From the NCBI RefSeq assembly GCF_000006405.1, contig NW_003201888.1, positions 43,356-69,228 of the forward strand: a stretch of DNA of 25,873 bases. The letters are read 5' to 3'. Origin of the DNA: Perkinsus marinus ATCC 50983 (lineage: Eukaryota; Perkinsozoa; Perkinsida; Perkinsidae). The notes beneath the pieces are model-generated. The model was not told the DNA's origin. It searched no databases and worked only from the letters and a program-made list of their open reading frames with translations. Positions 10,901-18,565 of this stretch are shown here, one piece after another; the stretch's first letter is position 1, and each line of letters begins with the position of its first letter. Made by a program: the position numbers and the translations under genes.

Positions 10901-13336
10901 CATCCGTTTTACGTGAAGTGGCGTAAAACTCTTTGAAAAACGCGATATTCGCGATTACTAGTGTTTTTTCATATCACGGGTGGTGAAACTCCAATGTTCA
11001 GGGTCCGAGCTGCCCGTCGAATACTATTTTATGACACCCCGATGGTCTTAGTGATACACCTAAAGAGATTCGACATGAATATGATGAAGAACAAACAGAC
11101 GGTGAGGTTGGTCTTTGCGGTTGCCGTTTACCTCAGGAAGGGATAGCTTTGAACTCGTTATTATTAGGACTGCATTACACACAGCATTTTGAAGTTGATC
11201 GAGTCGCGAATGAGAAAAAGAATTTTGAAATTAGTATATATTACGATAGGAAATACAATCGGCATTTTGAAATCAATTAAAATTACGATGGGAATGATAA
11301 CGGCATTTCTAAATTAGTGGAAAGTGCGATAGGAAGTAAAAACGCCTTTTTGCAGTTATTAAATATTACGATAGAAAATGAAGCGGAATTTAGAAATTAA
11401 TCAAATTTACGATGGTGAATGATAGCGGCATTTTTCAAATTAGTGAATATTACGATAGGAAATATGAACTGAGTTTTGAAAATAGTGAATACTACGATAG
11501 AAAGTATGAACGGAGTTTTGAAAATAGTGAATATTACGATAGGAAATAAAAACGGTATTTTGGAATTCATCAAAATTCCGATAGTGCATGATGACTGTTT
11601 TTTTGAACTTCGAAGTTACTATAACGAAACGTTTTAAACGACATTCTGGAAATAATCACTGTCATCTTCACATGAGCTTATGTGATGGTACAGCTTCTAG
11701 TTCGTCGGCTTGCAGTACTCAACAGCTCTGTAGTTGTCAGGTGTCATTCCCTGCAAAACTGAATTTAAGACCCTACTGCGTGTCGTCCTCTCCCCATGGT
11801 GCTCTGGCTGAGCAGTACAAGCTCATAGGAGTAGTTACTCATCTCACGAGGTGGGTCTATTCCGAAGCAATACTCGATCTCATTTTCTTAGTCGTGTTCA
11901 TGCCACACTACAAAGTGGTCATTACGTTTCCTATGTGCGCGATGGTAGCGATATGTGGTGGCGTTGTGATGACGAAACGATAACACCAGCGAGTGAAGGG
12001 GAAGTGAGTTTCCATTGATGCAAGTGTGATTGTAAGCTTTGAATATGTTAGGTTTTGGCCACAGAAGCTTATCTGCTGTTCTATACGTTGCCTATGGAGT
12101 ATCTAGGGAAGCGACTAGCAGTAAGTAGCTCAGGGAATCATCCAGGACCCTATAGTGTTCTTAGGGGGGGCTCATTTTCAATTTTCCACGTATGGCTAGG
12201 AACACATTCTTCAATCAGTTTCCCATGTAAATGTCATTATCACATTAGGAACATTTCCCCCCATTGTTATCAAACCCTGGGGGGATGCTATCTCTCAGGG
12301 CTGGATGGGTCCCTGGAGTAGTTGAGCGGCTAACACGGAGGGCCTCAATAGGTCGTTCGAGAGTTCGATTTAGCCAACGAAACTCCAAGCTATGTGGAAG
12401 CATTCATCATGTTAAGATGTTATATGAATATTCGCCGATAAAATAGATTTTTATATCGCATTCGCATTCACACAGTAGCGGTGATTAGATGATTCCCCTT
12501 GTTAGTTGCAAGAGGAAGATTCTCGACGAGCCGTGATGATCGCTGAGGAACAAGCTAATAGCAGCTCTACGAATGGAAGTGATGTGCCTGACAATGAAAT
12601 AGTGAGTTGGCTGTATTGGGAAAGAATCTTCGTTTCACGTGAAGTGGCGTAAAACTCGGTGGAAAAGGCGATATTCGCAGTATGCAGTAGTTGTTGAATA
12701 TGGTTCTCACTAGTGTTTTTCATAACACGGGTCAAACTCATTTCAAATTTCCCACATGGCTAAGAGCTCATTCTTCAATGAGTTTCCTATGTTGATGTCC
12801 TCACATTAGGAACATTTCCCTCGATTGTTATCAAACCCTGAGAAATGTTATTTCTTATAGGTGGATAGGCTAACCTTGACTGTATTATACAAAATTATGA
12901 TTGTGTTCTTCCTCAGACCGCAAGTCAGATGAGCTGTGGTGGAACGAGTAGCATCTCTGCTAGTAATGAGGCTTCTGAAATTGAGAGCACTGATAAATCG
13001 GGGCCGCCTGTGACGAAGAAGAAAATAGGAGTTAATGAGAAATGCCCTTGTGGAAGCGGTCTTAAGTGAGAAAATATGGCTGGTCAGGCGCTACACTGCT
13101 AGGCTTGTATCGGGCAGTGTTTGGAAATATGCACACTATCCTCGAGCTGAGCTCAGGAGTATCCTGAGCCGTAGAAGCTTACGAGAGAATTTTGGTGGAA
13201 ATGTGCCAAAAACTAACGAAAATTTCCCGAAATTTCCTCGAAATTTTCACATTGCCACCAACACATGTGGTTGAACATGTGCATATTCTTTAACACTCGT
13301 ATCAGGTATAAGAAATGCCACGGAGCGAAGCGATGA
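7982..13336 (+). CDS. Ubiquitin-specific protease with N-terminal MYND finger and C-terminal SEC-C motif
   Basis: Nineteen exons keep phase throughout and give about 652 residues: 7982-8067, 8118-8169, 8214-8264, 8451-8490, 8900-8970, 9015-9081, 9118-9193, 9242-9326, 9941-10163, 10207-10384, 10436-10674, 10722-10854, 11002-11101, 11741-11850, 11892-12003, 12052-12120, 12515-12601, 12917-13065, 13306-13336. The MYND zinc finger spans C12-C49 (CGNC, CPRC, YYCSIAC, HQALC). The protease has its Cys box GIDNIGNTCFANS (nucleophile C96), YQHDSHEFLRF near 311, a zinc ribbon (C379, C382, C428, C431), VLVIHLKRFD, the catalytic SGHYVSYV (H514) and WWRCDD. An acidic insert of about 150 residues separates the Cys box from the HEF box. 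The end is a SEC-C motif, CPCGSGLKYKKCHG. The enzyme should remove ubiquitin from proteins. MYND-bearing relatives are known in plants. Exon 10 may start at 10219 instead. Confidence 0.9.
8311..8445 (+). mobile_element. MITE family 1, copy a (in protease intron 3)
   Basis: A degenerate copy of the inverted-repeat element whose ends read GGAGTTTCACCCG and CGGGTGAAACTCC. The right half (CACTAGTG, then TTTTTCATATCACGGGTG) is well kept and the left end is diverged. It occupies most of the 186-base intron 8265-8450, leaving about 51 bases, the usual intron size here. Confidence 0.75.
8624..8757 (-). mobile_element. MITE family 1, copy b (in protease intron 4)
   Basis: A reverse-oriented, diverged copy. 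The left end GAGTGTCACCAGTGATATGG and the right end GAGTATTACGCCACTTCACG followed by GGATGAAACTCC match the family. It lies in the 409-base intron 8491-8899. The rest of that intron (including 8530-8620, which has a short open frame) looks non-coding. Confidence 0.65.
9359..9474 (-). mobile_element. MITE family 1, copy c (in protease intron 8)
   Basis: A reverse-oriented copy of about 116 bases: GGAGTTTTACCCGTGATATG and AACACTAGTG on the left, GAGTATTACGCCACTTCACG and ACGGGTGAAACT on the right. It sits in the 614-base intron 9327-9940 together with the first copy of MITE family 2 and an A-rich tract. Confidence 0.8.
9577..9700 (+). mobile_element. MITE family 2, copy 1 (in protease intron 8)
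   Basis: Ends read GAGATGTGTGCC and GGCCACACCTCCCGAG, imperfect inverted repeats. The body (GCGCAGCCTCAG, TCTGCGCGAGGTGACCAGT, CTCGAGGGCCACACCT) matches 19843-19980. This copy lacks about 20 bases in its middle. Confidence 0.75.
9710..9845 (+). repeat. A-rich low-complexity tract ending in poly-C
   Basis: Irregular reiterations of GAAAAAATTG-like blocks run for about 120 bases and end in TTCATCCCCCCCC. The strand asymmetry (A and G rich on the plus strand) is strong. It lies in protease intron 8 and has no coding potential. Confidence 0.8.
10893..10992 (+). mobile_element. MITE family 1, copy d (in protease intron 12)
   Basis: A compact 100-base copy: GGAGTCTCATCCGTTTTACG on the left and TTTTTTCATATCACGGGTGG, TGAAACTCC on the right, with ACTAGTG inside. 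It fills the 147-base intron 10855-11001. Removing it leaves 47 bases, the typical intron length in this gene. Confidence 0.85.
11241..11605 (+). repeat. 42-base minisatellite in protease intron 13
   Basis: The anchor TTACGATAGG recurs at about 11241, 11283, 11324, 11366, 11407, 11450, 11492, 11534 and 11576, spacing 41-43. A typical unit runs TTACGATAGGAAATATGAAC, then GGAGTTTTGAAAATAGTGAA, then TA. About nine imperfect copies are present. It accounts for more than half of the 639-base intron 11102-11740. Confidence 0.88.
12171..12303 (+). repeat. Dispersed repeat family 4, copy 1 (in protease intron 16)
   Basis: This block (CTCATTTTCAATTTTCCACG to CCTGGGGGGATGCTATCTCT) aligns with 12739-12868 over about 130 bases with substitutions. 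Shared cores are CACATTAGGAACATTTCCC and TTGTTATCAAACCCTG. Both copies lie in neighbouring introns of the same gene. Confidence 0.75.
12313..12386 (+). other. tRNA-like segment in protease intron 16
   Basis: GGAGTAGTTGAGCGGCTAAC resembles a tRNA D-arm with an A box, and GAGAGTTCGATTTAGCC, about 40 bases later, resembles a T-arm with a B box. The stems do not pair well enough for a working tRNA. It may be a tRNA-derived relic or the head of a SINE whose body is the neighbouring repeat. Confidence 0.3.
12624..12739 (+). mobile_element. MITE family 1, copy e (in protease intron 17)
   Basis: Contains TTTCACGTGAAGTGGCGTAA and AACTCGGTGG on the left and CACTAGTGTTTTTCATAACA followed by CGGGTCAAACTC on the right. 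The left terminus is eroded. It lies in the 315-base intron 12602-12916, directly before the second copy of repeat family 4. Confidence 0.8.
12739..12868 (+). repeat. Dispersed repeat family 4, copy 2 (in protease intron 17)
   Basis: Second copy of the block at 12171-12303. It begins where MITE copy e ends, so the two may have inserted in sequence or share a junction. Confidence 0.75.
13125..13273 (-). repeat. Dispersed repeat family 3, copy C (in protease intron 18)
   Basis: Read on the minus strand it starts CAACCACATGTGTTGGTGGC, continues with AAATTTCGAGGAAATTT and reaches a CTGAGCTCAG palindrome. This matches 21658-21807 and 23383-23527 in order and spacing. It fills most of intron 13066-13305. 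Confidence 0.65.
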
Positions 13337-13396
13337 TGATATTACTGTTCACTTGAAGTGCCAATTGTAGTGTTTCTCTCGCGTGCGAAGGTGTTG

Positions 13397-13858
13397 ATGT
13401 TCAGTGATGTCTCAAGGAGTAGTTGTTTTGTATTATCAAAAATGCGCGAAGTGAGCATGTTGAAGGTCCTCAACGACAACTCGGTAAGTAGTAGCGTTCC
13501 ACCACTGCTCATGTCGTTGTTGTTGATGTCAGCCTTGGTCGTGGTTGTTGATATTTACAGTCATCTTGATAGTGGTATTGCAGTCATTGTATGCAATGGG
13601 CTATATTGGGGAGCCCCCGAGCCACGATTACTCTGAGTACGAGGGTCTCGGAAAAAAACACCCCGAGAAAAACGTCCGGCATGGGCCGCCATGTGAGCAT
13701 CAGCAAGATGGCTTCAAGGTTCATTTACTCATTTTTTGTATCAGCTCGACGCCGCAAGATTGACTAACGGGTTCACTCTGCAGTGCTTGGTTTCCAAAGC
13801 GAGGCAATTGACTGAGTCGAGTTACCTTGAAGATTTCAATTTGTGTTGGTTTTCGTAA
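13397..13858 (+). CDS. Small unknown gene just downstream of the protease
   Basis: A phase-consistent model has exons 13397-13483, 13584-13718 and 13745-13858, giving 111 residues with stop TAA 13856-13858. The middle exon encodes AMGYIGEPPSHDYSEYEGLG and EKNVRHGPPCEHQQDGFK. The last encodes LTNGFTLQCLVSKARQL. No family is recognised. The second intron would be only 26 bases; if it is not spliced, the frame ends soon after 13718. The start could also be a later ATG (MREVS or MLKV). The stop overlaps the next gene's start codon by one base, so the two models may be parts of one transcription unit. Confidence 0.4.
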
Positions 13859-14467
13859 TGGCGAACTCTAAAGTTCCCTCGTATAAGAAGATAGTTGAGC
13901 CTATGGATGAACGCATGTACACCAAACACTCATGAGTGTTATCATTATTTGTCTTAGACGTAAACTTGAGGAAGCGTACCTCGTAGAATCAAGGGCGACT
14001 TATGGTGCATTGAAAGCACTACTACAGCATCCTGCTAGTCTTCAGAGAGACCCCCGGGCGGCTGGTGAGGGTTGCCTCACAGGAGTGTTACCATTGCATG
14101 CAGGTGAGCTGTGATGTGTTCTGTGAATGACATTTTACTTCACTTCGTGATTAGATGAGCCTATTGAGGAATCCCAGAGAATATTTTCGGCTGTGATCGG
14201 GTATAAGCAGGCCAGGGGTGACGCGGACGGTGACACTTGACACCATTGTTCGAATTTGTATTGTGTTAATCAATGGAGTTTCACCCGTTATGCGTGGAGT
14301 GGCGTAATGCTCGGTCGAAAACGGGCTATGCAAGAGTCGTGAAATATGTTCTTCACTAGTGTTTTTTATATCACGGGTGAAACTCCAATAGTGTCACTAA
14401 AGCGAATGCTTCCTTTCACTCTTATAAAGATCCCTATGAGCTGAAGGCTTGTTTTATCTCGGTCTAA
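13858..14467 (+). CDS. Small four-exon gene of unknown function
   Basis: Exons 13858-13916, 13958-14103, 14155-14217 and 14403-14467 keep phase and give 110 residues with stop TAA 14465-14467. The protein starts MANSKVPSYKKIVEPMDERI, continues with a charged helix (RKLEEAYLVESRATYGALKA) and ends YKDPYELKACFISV. There is no signal peptide or membrane segment, and I do not recognise the family. The third intron (14218-14402) hosts a MITE copy. Introns 1 and 2 are 41 and 51 bases with good GT-AG ends. The exon joins are well supported by phase; the function is open. Confidence 0.6.
14272..14390 (+). mobile_element. MITE family 1, copy f, best preserved
   Basis: A complete copy of about 119 bases with terminal inverted repeats GGAGTTTCACCCGTTA and ATATCACGGGTGAAACTCC, and CACTAGTG inside. 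It is flanked by AAT on both sides, a possible short target duplication. It lies in intron 3 of the small gene at 13858-14467. Confidence 0.88.
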
Positions 14468-15029
14468 GTTTCCCATTTATGTTGGAGTTCACTAATTGTG
14501 GTAAGGAAATCGGTATAACACAACATGAAATCATTTCATGTTGTGTTATACCGAAATTTCATTGAAATGTGTAGAGAATTTGTACCAGAACTTGGGGACG
14601 ATCGGAGCATGCAGGCGTGTACAAGGTTACGCTTTGATTTCTAATACGGCTATTATTTGATTTCTAAGACGTATTATTACTAATACGGCTAATACGATAT
14701 TTTTGTGAAACCTTTTCTGAAACTAAGCGGAGCGAAGTTAGTCGATGTGACTAACATGAAGTTAAAGGCAGTTTGAAGATGGCAGAAACAATCTCGAGGT
14801 CCGGTTGTTGTGGTAGGAGCTCTAAATTAGAACTGCGTCCAGTTTTTACCAGTATATGCGTTCAACTACGACGCCGATTAAAGTGGAACATCTTGCTTGA
14901 TCGAGAGTAAGATGTATTTGTTACATCATCATTACAGTACTACTCACTCGTGAACGAACACGTTACTTCGGCTATAAATTACAATGAGAACTCCTCATAG
15001 GAATTGTTCCTAGGTCGGCCCTCGGTGTA
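14468..15029 (+). other. Intergenic stretch with palindrome and short repeats
   Basis: Holds the perfect palindrome at 14510-14554, a cluster of TAATACGGCTA-like repeats at 14640-14700 and a 43-codon open frame at 14779-14910 (MAETISRSGCCGRSS) without a recognisable domain. No other coding signal was seen. Confidence 0.45.
14510..14554. repeat. Perfect 22-base inverted repeat with one-base spacer
   Basis: The left arm TCGGTATAACACAACATGAA plus AT is followed by a single C and then the exact reverse complement. It starts 43 bases after the stop of the gene ending at 14467. In RNA it would fold into one long hairpin, and in DNA it could extrude as a cruciform. Confidence 0.95.
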
Positions 15030-15362
15030 ATGGATGACTTAGTGGTGGCATTCCAACAGCAGCTGACTTCGTATTTTCGGGTGAGCAGTGTATCCGTCCG
15101 TGTTCAGGTGAGGGGTTGTTGTTGTTTCCTGCTCTGTGAGGATATGGTATGTGGGGCTGACAAGATCAACTACTTTGCAATAGCGAGCTTGGCCCAAACC
15201 TCCAGGTCGGACCCAAAGTGTCATCAGTCACTCTATCAACGACTGAGGTTTCCCTTCAGAGCGGGAAAAGAAAAAGAAGGAAAAAAGAGTTCATCCTTGG
15301 GCAAAACTCCCATTATCCCTCTTAAATTTGAGGAATTGAACCACTCCCAACTGAACTTCTAG
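15030..15362 (+). CDS. Hypothetical small protein
   Basis: An uninterrupted frame of 110 codons starts at ATG 15030 (MDDLVVAFQQQLTSYFR) and stops at 15360-15362. A good donor (GTGAGC at 15081) and an acceptor before 15165 define an in-frame 84-base intron; the skipped part is cysteine-rich and less protein-like, so the mature protein is probably 82 residues. The second half is basic (AGKEKEGKKSSSLGKTP). No family is recognised. Confidence 0.4.
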   Translation: MDDLVVAFQQQLTSYFRVSSVSVRVQVRGCCCFLLCEDMVCGADKINYFAIASLAQTSRSDPKCHQSLYQRLRFPFRAGKEKEGKKSSSLGKTPIIPLKFEELNHSQLNF

Positions 15363-15484
15363 CTTCGTCTTACACGAGCCCGCCTATTTAATCAACTGAT
15401 ATCCTCACTGTCGCGAAAACGACAACACCAGTCTTCGGCTGCCGTTTAGTTCAGAAAGCCCCCTTCCTGTTGTAGTTGGTAACC

Positions 15485-16301
15485 ATGGGAAGTTACGGCG
15501 GTGGCCGCGATCCCCAAGCAGCTCAGACTACCCAGTGGCTTCAACAAGTGTTTGCCCATTATGACGCGCAGTGGAACGATACTCACTCAAATCACGTTAT
15601 GAAAAAAGAACTTGCCCTTGCAGCTGTATCGGAATATTCCGTATAATAATACACTGCCATATTAGTTCCGTTGAGTCTCGTCAATTCTGTCTACAACCAT
15701 AGAACTGCACGGAACAAGCCAATCATCATATATTCTTGTTTTAACCCACCGTTAGTGTTCCGCAGTCTGAAGATATGAATAGTCAAATATCGCCTCGCCA
15801 AACCGTCTTGAATCCTGACGTATGCGTGCAGGAGTATTCATTGCATAACCTTCTAATCTGAGGTCGTTTGCAGCAAATTTGATCGGTGCTGCTTTCACTA
15901 CCTCGGTTCAATTGGTCAATTCGATGATGATACTCATTCCGCTTACTTATCCTGAGTGATATTTGACTGAAATGATTATCCATCTGAGAGAACAATAACG
16001 TCAATCATTTGAGGATGTTGCTGATTGTGATGTCGAAAATCCGCTTACTTTCTGATTGACCTTCTACTACGAAGGACTGTGGAGAATAACCTCGCCATTC
16101 GCTCTGAATCTCGAATCGAGCAAAACAAGTTCTTTCGTTCGTACTCGTTGTTCACAGGGGATGACGATTATGCAGTAAGTTCATCAGACGTGAAGACTCT
16201 CTCCGAGAGACTCTCTCGCGCGAGTGTCCTTCGTGCAGGTTGCTTAGCTTGAGGAGCAATTCGGTGAACAGCCTACTTATTCTCAACTCAACGTAGAGTA
16301 A
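15485..16301 (+). CDS. Unresolved multi-exon gene, possibly degenerate EF-hand-like
   Basis: The first exon (15485-15640) encodes MGSYGGGRDPQAAQTTQWLQ and then VFAHYDAQWNDTHSNHVMKK, faintly like an EF-hand helix-loop-helix, and ends at a GT donor. The last two exons are clearer: 16075-16174 (ENNLAIRSESRIEQNKFFRS, LFTGDDDYA, donor GTAAGT) and 16248-16301 (LEEQFGEQPTYSQLNVE, stop TAA), joined in phase. Between them, exon-like pieces occur at 15766-15819 (SEDMNSQISPRQTVLNPD) and about 15874-15955 (FHYLGSIGQFDDDTHSAYLS), but I could not join everything in one phase. Either an exon was missed or the gene is damaged. The EF-hand idea is weak. Confidence 0.4.
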
Positions 16302-16609
16302 CTGAATGTGTTATGAAAGTGAAGAAAGTTGATTTGGTTGATAGTGGGTGAATGGTTCAATGACGGGGGAAAATATTTTTGTAGGCCACCACAACCGACT
16401 TTACAATGGAGTTGTACCCCTTCCCACAACAAGGAGAAGTGCGTGAAAATTCCAAGGAAAAAGTCTGAACACTGAATGTGTTCATACAACAGAATTCTAG
16501 TAGTAGAGCAGGAGAGGCATATTGTAGACGTCTAAAGCAAGCACTGCTTTACACATTAAAGAAAAGAGTTCCCGAATGCCGCCATATGCCGACTTGGGAT
16601 CTTGACAAT
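16302..16609. other. Intergenic region between convergent genes
   Basis: About 308 bases between the plus-strand gene ending at 16301 and the minus-strand transporter ending at 16610. No coding or structural signal was seen. Confidence 0.5.
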
Positions 16610-17848
16610 TCAAGATGTCACTGCCACATACAACCCTGCTCCAATTAATACCGGACTGAGCAGCAGAAGTAGCAAAGCCACTGCACATACGATCCAATTT
16701 ACACGCTCCTTATTCAAGTAATGCAGACGGAGGTAGAATAATATCGGGAATACTACAGCCAACATTATGATGCAGAAAGCAGCCAAAATGTTCACCAGAC
16801 GATTGAAACTTGGTATTGCCACTGCCAGTGCTACACAAGCACCCAGCTGTAACGATCGCGTAACAATACGAGCCAATGTGGCTCTTCTAGGCGTGTGCCA
16901 TCGTCCCATGTCGTCGAATCGGCAAAGAGAATCGATGAAATGAGCTGTTGGCATGAAAAGCACCAAGAGATGTACAGCGACCAGCAGTAGCATGATGATG
17001 TATATGACCCATGCGACAACGGTCAACGAATCCGCGGGAGGTGCTATTGCGTCCACAACAGTATCAACTTGAAGCAGTGTTTCACCGAAGGCGAGATACC
17101 CGAGTATCGTTATAGCCGTGTATACGAGGAGAATGAAGCCGAATGCGAGAGCCAAGGCTTTGGGAAAATCTCGAGGATTATCCATAGTAGCGATAACGGT
17201 AGGTTCCGTGACAGTGACCGTAAAAGACAGAACGAACATGTTGAACGTAGCAATGAGGTCCAGAGGCGAAGGGGACGAAATTTGATAAGCTGGATCGTCT
17301 TCCCGCTCCACATAGTGGGCAATACAGGCGACGATTATAGTGATGACAGCCGCTGCTACTGTCGCCACTCCGAAGGCAGCAACCAAGCCAACCTCTTTCA
17401 TATCCTTTATCCACGTCAAAGGTAAACAGACGATACCCGATATCAGTAGCCATATTCTTATAGACAGCACTCTGGTCAGAGATAGGATGCTAGAAGCAAG
17501 AACGAGAAGCAAGGCGGCACAGACGAATATGAGAAGGATGTGTAGAACAAGGGAAGGGATAACAGCACCCGCTCGTCCAAAACTGGCCCTGCCAATGGCC
17601 TCGAAAGATGCCATGGGCGTCTCTCTGTTCTGAGGGTTGAGGAGAGCTGCCCTCCAGAGGAGCAGAGCCCCGAAGGCAGCAACGGCTGTGCTAAGGAAGA
17701 GGCTTAGCAAGCCACCAACCCACCCAGATTGAGCCATTGCACGGGGCATAGCCAATATTCCCAGACCGATAGCCGTCATCACTAAGCTACTCGCTGAGCG
17801 CCATATGGAAGCACCGTTGGTGCAGATCTTATCTTCTGACATGGACAT
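16610..17848 (-). CDS. Amino acid transporter of the AAAP (AVT/SLC38-like) family
   Basis: A single uninterrupted frame of 412 residues starts at ATG 17848-17846. After a short cytosolic N-terminus the family signature appears, SLVMTAIGLGILAMPRAMAQ, the first-helix glycine-proline region of AAAP carriers. About eleven hydrophobic segments follow, including LVLHILLIFVCAALLLVLAS, FNMFVLSFTVTVTEPTVIAT and a C-terminal CAVALLLLLLSPVLIGAGLY. Such proteins exchange neutral amino acids with protons or sodium across plasma or vacuolar membranes. Substrate and membrane cannot be told. The length is typical for the family. Unlike its neighbours it has no intron, which may mean recent retroposition or intron loss. 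A decayed relative lies 0.7 kb upstream. Confidence 0.92.
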   Translation of the reverse strand: MSMSEDKICTNGASIWRSASSLVMTAIGLGILAMPRAMAQSGWVGGLLSLFLSTAVAAFGALLLWRAALLNPQNRETPMASFEAIGRASFGRAGAVIPSLVLHILLIFVCAALLLVLASSILSLTRVLSIRIWLLISGIVCLPLTWIKDMKEVGLVAAFGVATVAAAVITIIVACIAHYVEREDDPAYQISSPSPLDLIATFNMFVLSFTVTVTEPTVIATMDNPRDFPKALALAFGFILLVYTAITILGYLAFGETLLQVDTVVDAIAPPADSLTVVAWVIYIIMLLLVAVHLLVLFMPTAHFIDSLCRFDDMGRWHTPRRATLARIVTRSLQLGACVALAVAIPSFNRLVNILAAFCIIMLAVVFPILFYLRLHYLNKERVNWIVCAVALLLLLLSPVLIGAGLYVAVTS

Positions 17849-18565
17849 GGTGAGACACTATGGTGCTCTAAAAATGAACCAGCATAACTGAGGTAAGAAA
17901 CATCACTTCTACTCTCCACGCTCAGTACACCAATATTCGAATTCAGAATCAATCCTGAATTATTCGAATAATATAGTTCCACGAATAAGTCTGAGTTCAG
18001 AGGGCTACTCATCGAACATCCCATGTAGAATGAAAGCTGTGTATATGCGTGCAACTGATTCCTTGTGCATGCGTGCACTCACACGAGTCCCGAAAAGGTC
18101 CTCAAAGGCATAATGAGCGATGCAGGGTAAGTCACGAATCGTGAATTCCTGTCATTCGACCGAACACAACAATCTGTCCAGAGCGGATGAGCTCCTATCG
18201 CACCCTAGGCATCAACCGATACATGAAAAGTGAATTCAGAAAAGGCTATCAGAACCCGGCAACGTCAACCACAGTACCAATACTCTCCTAGGGAACGTAC
18301 CCTAGCGAAACTCCATCATGTACAGTCGATATAACATGCAACAATCGAAGACACATATAAGAATTTCCATCGGGCGAATGTGTTGGGGAAATCAATAGGG
18401 AATTTCATCATAACTATAATCTATGGTCGCGTAACTTCCAGGGTGGGCAAAGACTAAGGGAGGAACACAGAACGTGTCGAGACTGAATGTAGACCAGCAC
18501 ATCTCATGTTCAAGAGGCATATTAAGCACAGCGCTAATCCCTATCCCTGCACTCCTGTTGAGACT
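17849..18565. other. Upstream intergenic region of the transporter
   Basis: No gene was found. An imperfect inverted repeat at 17935-17970 (ATTCGAATTCAG paired with CTGAATTATTCGAAT) lies about 90 bases upstream of the transporter start. The remainder shows no coding signal. Confidence 0.45.

Noticed and set aside
13545-13640. A membrane segment (VILIVVLQSLYAMGYIG) in the small gene after the protease
   Set aside because: Including the hydrophobic part requires an upstream exon in a phase I could not find. An acceptor 28 bases later joins in phase and removes it.
8311-14390. MITE family 1 as true introners (elements that create the introns they sit in)
   Set aside because: The flanking DNA left after removing the element is already a full-size intron with its own splice sites, and the element's ends do not supply GT or AG. 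Insertion into existing introns explains it better.
15783-16004. Minus-strand open frame of 73 codons
   Set aside because: No recognisable domain. It overlaps plus-strand exon-like sequence and has poor start context.
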